Below, in pieces: positions 39,627-46,322 of a DNA stretch of 64,000 nt (positions within the stretch are counted from its first letter, which is position 1; each line of letters starts with the position of its first letter). The DNA comes from Shewanella electrodiphila (GTDB lineage: Bacteria > Pseudomonadota > Gammaproteobacteria > Enterobacterales > Shewanellaceae). The notes under the pieces were generated by a model, which did no database searches, was not told the DNA's origin, and was given only the letters and a program-made list of their open reading frames with translations. The translations under genes and the position numbers were made by a program. The DNA is taken from assembly GCF_023283985.1 (NCBI RefSeq), contig NZ_JAKIKU010000002.1:310001-374000 (forward strand), given 5' to 3'.

Positions 39627-40676
39627 ATGACCGCCACCTTGTTCACCCCGTATAAGCTCAATGACACGTTAACCCTGAATAATAAAATAATTATGGCGCC
39701 ACTGACTCGTTGTATGGCTGATGATAACTTAGTGCCTACCGCAACCATGGCAGCATATTATGCCCGCCGAGCCGATGCAGGATTAATCATTAGCGAAGCG
39801 ACCATTATCCGCCCCGACGGTCAAGGTTATGTGAATACCCCAGGCCTATATACACAAGCGCAAATTGAAGGTTGGAAAGTCGTCACTAAGGCTGTACATG
39901 ACAAAGGCGGCAAGATTTTCGCGCAGTTATGGCATACAGGGCGTGTCGCTCATCCGTTCTTTTTTGGTGAGCAAAATGGTGAAGTGATTTCAGCATCGAA
40001 TATTGGTATCGAAGGTACGATACCTAGAAATCGCGAATTAACCTATCAACAGCCTAAAGCCGCTACTCAAGCAGATATTGCGCAACTAGTCAGTGACTAC
40101 GCAACAGCAGCAAGTAATGCGATCGAAGCGGGTTTTGATGGGGTAGAAATCCACGGTGCCAATGGTTACTTAATCGATCAATTTTTGCATTACTCATGTA
40201 ATAACCGCACCGATGAATACGGTGAAATACCTGAAAATATGGCGCGCTTTGCAGTCGAAGTCGTTGATGCAATTATTGCAGCTATCGGCAGTGATAGAAC
40301 GGCAATTCGCTTATCACCTGGTGCATATTTCAATATGGAACCTAATCAAGGTGATAGAGCGGTATTCGATACACTGTTAAAGCAGTTAGAAACCCGTCAC
40401 TTGGCATTTATACATCTTGGTATATTTGATGATGCGATGGAGTTTGACTATTTAGGTGGAACGGCGTCTCGTTATTTACGCCAGCAATATCATCAAACAT
40501 TAGTGGGCGTGGGCAGTTATACCGCCGAAACAGGTAGTAAGGCGATTGCGAATAATCAATTTGATTTATTAGCAATCGGTAGAGCTTTTATCGCCAACCC
40601 TGATTATGTCACTAGAGTGCGCGATGGACTTGAACTCACCGCTTATGATGATGCCATGCTTGCTGAGTTAGTGTAA
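39627..40676 (+). CDS. Old Yellow Enzyme-family alkene reductase
   Basis: FMN-dependent NAD(P)H oxidoreductase that reduces activated C=C bonds or nitro groups (NemA-like). Start ATG at 39627 with AAGGAAG upstream gives 349 residues. Motifs: MAPLTRCMA near the N terminus (FMN site), IFAQLWHTGRVAHP, the H-G-A-N active-site segment FDGVEIHGANGYLIDQFL with NNRTDEYG, and the C-terminal IGRAFIANPD. Length and motif order are normal. Monocistronic, followed by repeats and a terminator. Confidence 0.93.
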   Translation: MTATLFTPYKLNDTLTLNNKIIMAPLTRCMADDNLVPTATMAAYYARRADAGLIISEATIIRPDGQGYVNTPGLYTQAQIEGWKVVTKAVHDKGGKIFAQLWHTGRVAHPFFFGEQNGEVISASNIGIEGTIPRNRELTYQQPKAATQADIAQLVSDYATAASNAIEAGFDGVEIHGANGYLIDQFLHYSCNNRTDEYGEIPENMARFAVEVVDAIIAAIGSDRTAIRLSPGAYFNMEPNQGDRAVFDTLLKQLETRHLAFIHLGIFDDAMEFDYLGGTASRYLRQQYHQTLVGVGSYTAETGSKAIANNQFDLLAIGRAFIANPDYVTRVRDGLELTAYDDAMLAELV

Positions 40677-40681
40677 CTAAA

Positions 40682-40711
40682 AGCTTGAATTAGCTTGAAT
40701 TAGCTTGAATT
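40682..40711. repeat. Three tandem 10-bp units AGCTTGAATT
   Basis: Three exact copies head to tail, then decaying copies (AGCTTTAGCTTGCTTCAGCT), directly after the Old Yellow Enzyme gene stop. Confidence 0.85.
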
Positions 40712-40761
40712 AGCTTTAGCTTGCTTCAGCTAGCGCAATTAATCCCCTTAGCTTAACCCCA

Positions 40762-40788
40762 ATGCTGCGTCACTTCGCAGCATTTTTA
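40762..40788 (+). terminator. Terminator of the Old Yellow Enzyme gene
   Basis: ATGCTGCG/CGCAGCAT stem, six-base loop and TTTTTATG. Confidence 0.85.
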
Positions 40789-40813
40789 TGTCGCTTAAAA
40801 GTGGACATAACAG

Positions 40814-40893
40814 CTTCACTTAATTAGCGCTTCACTTAATTAGCGCTTCACTTAATTAGTGCTTCAGTTAATTAGTACTGCAGTTAATTAGTA
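40814..40893. repeat. Five tandem 16-bp units CTTCACTTAATTAGCG
   Basis: Three near-exact copies are followed by two diverged ones (CTTCAGTTAATTAGTA, CTGCAGTTAATTAGTA). The conserved core is TTAATTAG. It sits between the converging Old Yellow Enzyme and GGDEF-EAL genes. Confidence 0.85.
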
Positions 40894-40914
40894 CTTAATG
40901 TTTATTAATAAGGG

Positions 40915-43617
40915 TTAAGCACTATTGTCTCTTTGGATAGATAAGGCGGCTTCAATCGAGGCTTCCGGTTTTCCAAGTAAAAAGCCTTGGGCATAATCAA
41001 TTTGATAGTGTTTTACTTGTGAGAGTACTTGTTCTGAGTCTACAAATTCGGCTACCGTCTTAATGTTCATTTTTTTGGCAAAATGGGTCACTGTTTCAAC
41101 TAAGTGTTGTGCTTTGGTGTCGGTATCAAGATTGCGGATTAATGAACCGTCAATTTTGATGACATCGATATCAAGACTCATTAAATGGACAAAGTTAGAG
41201 TAGCCTGCACCAAAGTCATCAATGGCAATTTTACAGCCGAAAGGTTTTACCTTCACAATAAAGTCATGGACTAAATCATAGTTGGTGATTTCTTCACTTT
41301 CGAGCAATTCAAAGGTCAGTCTGGTTGAGGTCTCCGGATTTGCCTTAAGCAGCTCAAGTAGCTCTGCAACTCGCTCATTATCAGCAATATCCTCCAGTGA
41401 AATATTCACCGAAAACTCATAAGGTAACTGACTAAAGAGAGAGAATGACTTTTCTAACATGGCTTTCATCATCCGAGGATAAAGTCTTGAACGTACTGCC
41501 GTTTGCATAAACATCGCAGGTGTCAGCACTGTGCCATCGTCAAGACAGATTCGCATCAAACACTCAAATTTAGGCTGTGCATCGGCTGACAAGGGGTTTA
41601 TTAACTGCACATACGGCGTCACCCAATCATGCTGAACAGCTGATACCAACATTCGGTTTTGATGCATGTTCGCTTCAAAGGCTTTTGGGTTTGACATATC
41701 TGGCGTAAATAATCGATATCGCTGGAACTGACGACGACCAATACGCCGCGCTAAATCTGCTTGTTGATGTAATTGAGAATATTGGTCGTTAACGCAATGT
41801 GCTCCACCTGCGCTTAAGGTGACATAGAGTTCATTACCATCAATTGTCATCGCTTGATGACTGATATGGTCAATGATGTGTTCTGCTAATTGTTGCAGTT
41901 GCTGATCACTGCAGTCACAAGCCATGAGTACTACAAACTCATCAGCCCCTGTTTTATAAAGGCTGTGAGGGGCGCAAGACAGCTCCAGGCCATTCGCGAC
42001 CTTTTGAATGATAGTATCGCCAGTGGTTATGCCATAAAAATCATTTATTTCACCAAAGTTATTAATGTTGAATACCAACAAAGAACTTGCTTGATGCTTG
42101 CTTAAATCAGCATAGAGTTTTTTGCGATTAGGTAACCCAGTGAGATTATTAAAATAAGCCTCTTTAAATAAGTTACTGTTTTGCTGTTCAATTTGATGAA
42201 AGCTTTCAGCTAAAGACTGGCGCATGATTTCAAAGTTATCGCCGAGTTGCTGGATTTCATCTTGGCTATTCAGTTTTAGTTTTTGGGTTAAGTCACCTTT
42301 GACCACTTTTTGGGTCCAATTGGTCAAAGTTAAAATATCCGCAGTAACGATTTTACCTACACTCATTAATAACCAGCTCGCTAACGCCAATACGCCAGAC
42401 AGCAACATTAATTGAAAGATAAGTGTATTTAATAGTTCTGCACCATAAAGCTTCACTTGAATAGAACCACCGTAAAACCCCATCAGTTGGCCACGCTCAA
42501 TAATAGGCTGCATGACCTGGCTAAAGCCCAGTACCCACTCTCCTTGGCGCGTTTTATTGGTTTCGACATGTCGAATGGCTGGCGGTCTTTTAGCGGTAAT
42601 TAACTGGCCATTGAGTGCATCTTGTTTTGCTAGTGGAATTAACTTGGACCACATGCCTTTGACAAAATAATTTGAGGTAGAGTTAAACCCCAGTTTTGTG
42701 GCTCTATCAAGCTGAATCGATTCATTTTGTTGTCTATGATGTAAAGAAATCAGTTGGCCATCGTTATCGAGAACCGCAAAGTCTGACAAGGTAATTTGAA
42801 ATAGACTGGTTTGCTTTTTATCAATGCGAGTTGTCGCTTGGTTAAAGAAATGACTAATGGTTTTATCTATCTGCGTTTTTTGGCTGGTTAAATCAGTGAA
42901 ATCAACCTGGTTACTGGCTAAAAGCAAGTGCATATTGTGTAAGGTGTCACTGACACTCAGCTTAATTAACTGTCTATTTTGATGTAATTGGTAACTGAAA
43001 AAAATCACTTGAGCACACACAAGGATCAACACATTGGTTAGCATTAGCTTGCGATGCAATGGCATTTTTAAATGCAGCAACCAATAGAGTAAGGGCTCAA
43101 GTAAGCAAAATAATAGAAAAGAGCCAATCAGTGCAAAAGTCAGCAATTGAGTTATTAACGCAATTTTTGGCCAATCGGCGACTTCTATTAACGAGTTCTT
43201 GTTTCCCCATGGGTTAACTGATGTATTCGGGTTATAAGGGTCTAAAATCCAAATAGGATCTTGTTCACCTTTAACCTGTAAAACCAGTTTGTATTCTATG
43301 TCGCCATGATGAAGGGGTAATGTGAATTGCCATTGATTGTGGCCATTAGCTCGCATTTGATAATAGGCATCGTCAGGGTGCCAATCGGAGAAACTGCCAC
43401 TGACAAACACGTTTTCTATGTGACTTGAAGCGGATAAACCGTATTGCTGATTTAGCTCGTCGGATAAGGGGAGAGTGAGATTAATTTCATAGGGCGTGAG
43501 TGCATCATGGGACATTAACGAAATGACCCAAGTTTGAATAGGCCATATACAGACAAGCACAAAAAAGATACCCAGCCTAATTTTCCATTTATGGAGATAG
43601 TGAGCAATTAAACTCAA
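40915..43617 (-). CDS. GGDEF-EAL protein with an extracytoplasmic CBM48/AMPK-type domain
   Basis: A 900-residue membrane protein that likely breaks down or senses cyclic di-GMP. Order: membrane helix (about 12-32); a domain at about 65-150 with VFVSGSFSDWHPD, W-x-F-T-L-P-L, G-x-x-E-Y-K and WILDPYNPN, the pattern of AMPK/CBM48 glycogen-binding domains; two helices (about 152-210); a second outer region; a helix near 400-420; HAMP; GGDEF (about 495-640) with a degenerate GADEF; and EAL (about 650-890) starting FECLMR and keeping FELLESE, IDDFGAGYSN, KIDGSLI and the late glutamate in TVAEFVDSE. The EAL site looks intact and the cyclase site probably is not. Monocistronic. Confidence 0.88.
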   Translation of the reverse strand: MSLIAHYLHKWKIRLGIFFVLVCIWPIQTWVISLMSHDALTPYEINLTLPLSDELNQQYGLSASSHIENVFVSGSFSDWHPDDAYYQMRANGHNQWQFTLPLHHGDIEYKLVLQVKGEQDPIWILDPYNPNTSVNPWGNKNSLIEVADWPKIALITQLLTFALIGSFLLFCLLEPLLYWLLHLKMPLHRKLMLTNVLILVCAQVIFFSYQLHQNRQLIKLSVSDTLHNMHLLLASNQVDFTDLTSQKTQIDKTISHFFNQATTRIDKKQTSLFQITLSDFAVLDNDGQLISLHHRQQNESIQLDRATKLGFNSTSNYFVKGMWSKLIPLAKQDALNGQLITAKRPPAIRHVETNKTRQGEWVLGFSQVMQPIIERGQLMGFYGGSIQVKLYGAELLNTLIFQLMLLSGVLALASWLLMSVGKIVTADILTLTNWTQKVVKGDLTQKLKLNSQDEIQQLGDNFEIMRQSLAESFHQIEQQNSNLFKEAYFNNLTGLPNRKKLYADLSKHQASSLLVFNINNFGEINDFYGITTGDTIIQKVANGLELSCAPHSLYKTGADEFVVLMACDCSDQQLQQLAEHIIDHISHQAMTIDGNELYVTLSAGGAHCVNDQYSQLHQQADLARRIGRRQFQRYRLFTPDMSNPKAFEANMHQNRMLVSAVQHDWVTPYVQLINPLSADAQPKFECLMRICLDDGTVLTPAMFMQTAVRSRLYPRMMKAMLEKSFSLFSQLPYEFSVNISLEDIADNERVAELLELLKANPETSTRLTFELLESEEITNYDLVHDFIVKVKPFGCKIAIDDFGAGYSNFVHLMSLDIDVIKIDGSLIRNLDTDTKAQHLVETVTHFAKKMNIKTVAEFVDSEQVLSQVKHYQIDYAQGFLLGKPEASIEAALSIQRDNSA

Positions 43618-43990
43618 AAGCTAGGCCTTACTAATAATAACAAGATATTCTGCTCCCAAATAACAAACCGATAAATGTTGTAGAAGTTGATGTAAATATT
43701 AACAATTATGTATCAATATGAGCTGAATATGACCTAGGGTCAACAGCAAGTGAGCGAAAAATTGTACTGTTCAGAGGTGTAAGGGGAATTACTATCTTGT
43801 AGGTACAAAACTCAAAGGTGCAGTCTTGTTGTAATCTAGTATCTCAGTGTTATAACTGTGACTCGAGTAATGTGCTGTTACTGGCTGAGATCCAATAAAT
43901 TACGTATAATGTAAAACATCTATTTCTGCTTATTAGTGGAATGACTTAGGCTAATCAGCCTGAAACTTATATCAATTGAGAGAAATTACC
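43618..43990. other. Intergenic region between divergent genes
   Basis: About 370 bases between the GGDEF-EAL gene and phnA, holding both promoters. I see no reading frame and no RNA gene that I can support. Confidence 0.5.
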
Positions 43991-44332
43991 ATGAGCACTA
44001 TCCCACCATGTCCAAAATGTGAATCTGTATATGTATACGAAGACGGTTCACAATTAGTTTGCCCTGAATGTGCTCATGAATGGAACCCGAATGAAGAAAT
44101 CATCGATCCAGATGCAATCATTTTAAAAGATGCTGTTGGTAACTTACTGGCTGAAGAAGATAAAGTGACCTTGATTAAAGATCTTAAAGTTAAAGGTTCT
44201 TCGCTCGTTCTTAAAGTTGGCACTAAAGCGGTTATCAAACGCTTTGTAGATGCAGACCACGACATCGATTGTAAAGTTGATGGCCACGGTCAAATGATGC
44301 TTAAATCTAAGTTTGTTAGAAAACAAAACTAA
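43991..44332 (+). CDS. phnA: PhnA-type zinc-ribbon protein
   Basis: A 113-residue protein of the PhnA/YjdM family. The N-terminal zinc ribbon has CPKC (residues 7-10) and CPEC (about 23-26), followed by the highly conserved EWNP and the C-terminal SH3-like domain with KDLKVKGSSLVLKVGTKA and FVRKQN. Despite its name it is not the phosphonoacetate hydrolase; its role is unclear (family knowledge). The start is the ATG at 43991, not the earlier in-frame codon. It marks the last gene before the accessory region. Confidence 0.93.
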   Translation: MSTIPPCPKCESVYVYEDGSQLVCPECAHEWNPNEEIIDPDAIILKDAVGNLLAEEDKVTLIKDLKVKGSSLVLKVGTKAVIKRFVDADHDIDCKVDGHGQMMLKSKFVRKQN

Positions 44333-44359
44333 TTAGCATTATTGCCAATTTAGATTAGA

Positions 44360-44389
44360 AACACCTGCCAACAAGCAGGTGTTTTTTTA
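44360..44389 (+). terminator. Terminator of phnA
   Basis: AACACCTGC/GCAGGTGTT stem with a six-base loop and a long T run. Confidence 0.92.
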
Positions 44390-44500
44390 TGTGAAAATTA
44401 TGGGCGAGGGCTCAAAAAGCCTTCGTATATTGATACCAGCTATCTTAACTTAATATCGGTATCATAAAATTAGGGTGTGGCTTTAATGGTACCGTTATTA

Positions 44501-44540
44501 TATGATACCCCTATATATGATACCCCTATGTTTGATACCT
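44501..44540. repeat. Three 15-bp-spaced direct repeats before the recombinase gene
   Basis: TATGATACCCC occurs at 44501, TATGATACCCC again at 44516, and TTTGATACC at 44531, giving GATACC exactly every 15 bases. A further GATACC at 44432 and an inverted GGTATC at 44458 lie just upstream. The array ends 20 bases before the recombinase start, so it could be its res-type crossover/accessory sites or its operator. Confidence 0.75.
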
Positions 44541-44559
44541 TCCATAAAGTGAGTGCCCC

Positions 44560-45126
44560 ATGCGTATCTTTTCCTATTGTCGCGTTTCTACAACTGAGCA
44601 AACGACCGAAAATCAGATTCTTGCTATCCGTCAGAAAGGGTATGACGTAAATGATGCTCGTACTATTAGTGAAACGGTCTCTGGTTCTGTTGAAGCAATG
44701 AAGCGTGAAAAGTTTAAGATGTTAATCAATCACCAGATGGAAAGTGGCGATATGCTGGTGGTCTTAAAGCTAGACCGTTTAGGCCGAGACAACATAGATG
44801 TACAAAACACTATTAACCTACTTGCAGAGAAATGCATCAAGGTGGTTTGCTTAGACTTACCTGTAGCCGACCTATCAAGTGCAGAGGGTAAATTGATGCT
44901 ACAGATGTTCTCTGCCTTTGCTGAGTTTGAGCGAAACCGTATTCGAGAGCGAACAAAAGAAGGGCTGGAACGAGCGAAGACAGAAGGTAAAAAGCTTGGT
45001 AGGCCAACGGCGAATAACACCACAAAAATAGTGCAAGCTAAAAAAGCTGAAGGGTTATCCCAATCTGAAGCTGCGAAGTCATTAAGTTTAGGAATTGCCA
45101 CTGTAAAAAGGCATTGGAATAAGTAA
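44560..45126 (+). CDS. Serine recombinase (resolvase/invertase family)
   Basis: A 188-residue small serine recombinase. The catalytic serine is Ser10 in YCRVSTTEQ; the conserved arginine segment VVLKLDRLGRDNIDV (about residues 67-81) and the long E helix (SSAEGKLMLQMFSAFAEFER) follow, and the C-terminal helix-turn-helix (LSQSEAAKSLSLGIATVKRH) binds DNA. Such proteins resolve cointegrates, invert segments or move small elements. No transposase neighbours it. It opens the accessory region and is preceded by direct repeats. Confidence 0.93.
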   Translation: MRIFSYCRVSTTEQTTENQILAIRQKGYDVNDARTISETVSGSVEAMKREKFKMLINHQMESGDMLVVLKLDRLGRDNIDVQNTINLLAEKCIKVVCLDLPVADLSSAEGKLMLQMFSAFAEFERNRIRERTKEGLERAKTEGKKLGRPTANNTTKIVQAKKAEGLSQSEAAKSLSLGIATVKRHWNK

Positions 45127-45398
45127 ACCTTGATATTTTGGTAGCCTTACACTTTCTAATTTTTATGCCTAAGTGGGTTAAAAATGTTTTTGTAGTATGG
45201 CTTGTTGTCGTTTTTTGGTTTTTTTCTATTAGTTTTGTATTAGGGGTAATTAAGAGAATAATTTCCAGTATTTATCTTCATAACAGATTTCTTATTTTGT
45301 TTTAATTGGTTGAGTTGTAAGTCAAAAAAAACTGTTATACATTTAATCTGATATCAGGTGCGTAGCATCATCAACTCAAATGTTAAGGTCGCTGCTAA
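45127..45398. other. AT-rich gap before the SIR2 gene
   Basis: About 270 bases, very T-rich on the plus strand, with no supportable gene. It must hold the promoter of the SIR2 two-gene unit. I see no clear operator. Confidence 0.5.
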
Positions 45399-46322
45399 TT
45401 GACAGATAATCTTGAAACTCTCCCACCTATACCTGAAGAAATTCTTGAGGCAGCCAAAGATGGGCGCTTAGTTCTATTTGTTGGGGCTGGCGCCTCGATG
45501 ATGGTTGGCATGCCATCATGGCCAGGGCTTGCAAGTGCTGCATTAAACAGCTTGGTTGAGCAAGGCTATATTGATTATGCGGAATTTGACCAATTAAAGA
45601 CATTGGATCCTAAAAAGCAGCTTTCAATTGCTGATTTTATCGCTAAGGGACAAGGGAATCGCTTAGAGTTAACTCAGTATCTAAAAGCTCGCAGGACAAG
45701 CAGTATTTATCCCAACATCAATTCAATCCAGGCTACCTGTGTTACCACAAATTATGATCATGAGTTGAGCCCTCTACCTCTAGAGGAGGCCTCAGAAAAA
45801 GAAACAAAGGCGAGCGTCGAGCGTAAGTCAGGTGTTGATAATCTGCAAGCTGCCGATTTGAAGGTGCCAGGCACAGTGATTCATCTGCATGGTGATATGG
45901 ATAATCACGATACAATGATTGTGACGACTCGTGATTACCTGGCTCATTATGATGAACCTAAGGTTCAACACTTTCTTTCAGAGTTATTTAAAGACTATGT
46001 GGTGGTATTCATTGGTTATGGTCTTGAAGAGTCCGAAATTCTCGAACATATTTTGAGGCGCTCAGGAGTCGAGGAAAGCGTTACTGAAAGGCAACGATTT
46101 TTACTTCAACCATTTTTCAAAAATCAGCAATCACTTTATGAGCGGTTAAAGGTTTACCATCAAAAGTCATTTGGTGTGCACTTAATTGGCTATGCTCGAG
46201 ATGAAAAAGATTATCAGCAGCTAGAGGATGTCATCGAATTGTGGGCGAGTAAGTTAACTGTCCGACCACCAGCCTTAGTAGGTGATATTGAGATGATGGA
46301 TAGGATATTAAATGACGATTGA
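45399..46322 (+). CDS. SIR2-family NAD-binding protein, probable defence effector
   Basis: A 307-residue SIR2_2-type protein. The NAD site is plain: LFVGAGASMMVGMPSWPG (GAGAS at residues 29-33), TTNYDHE (116-122), the catalytic-type histidine in HLHGD (162-166), and VVFIGYGLEESEILEHIL. It lacks the Cys4 zinc module of protein deacetylases. In defence systems such SIR2 domains cut NAD+ to stop infected cells (established for Thoeris, DSR and SIR2-HerA-type systems). No ATG fits; translation appears to start at the TTG at 45399 with AAGG upstream. It overlaps the next gene by 11 bases, so the two proteins surely act together. Confidence 0.85.
   Translation: MTDNLETLPPIPEEILEAAKDGRLVLFVGAGASMMVGMPSWPGLASAALNSLVEQGYIDYAEFDQLKTLDPKKQLSIADFIAKGQGNRLELTQYLKARRTSSIYPNINSIQATCVTTNYDHELSPLPLEEASEKETKASVERKSGVDNLQAADLKVPGTVIHLHGDMDNHDTMIVTTRDYLAHYDEPKVQHFLSELFKDYVVVFIGYGLEESEILEHILRRSGVEESVTERQRFLLQPFFKNQQSLYERLKVYHQKSFGVHLIGYARDEKDYQQLEDVIELWASKLTVRPPALVGDIEMMDRILNDD

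Noticed and set aside
45399..46322. A metabolic CobB-type protein deacetylase
   Set aside because: The Cys4 zinc module is missing and the gene is fused by overlap to a large helical protein in an island.
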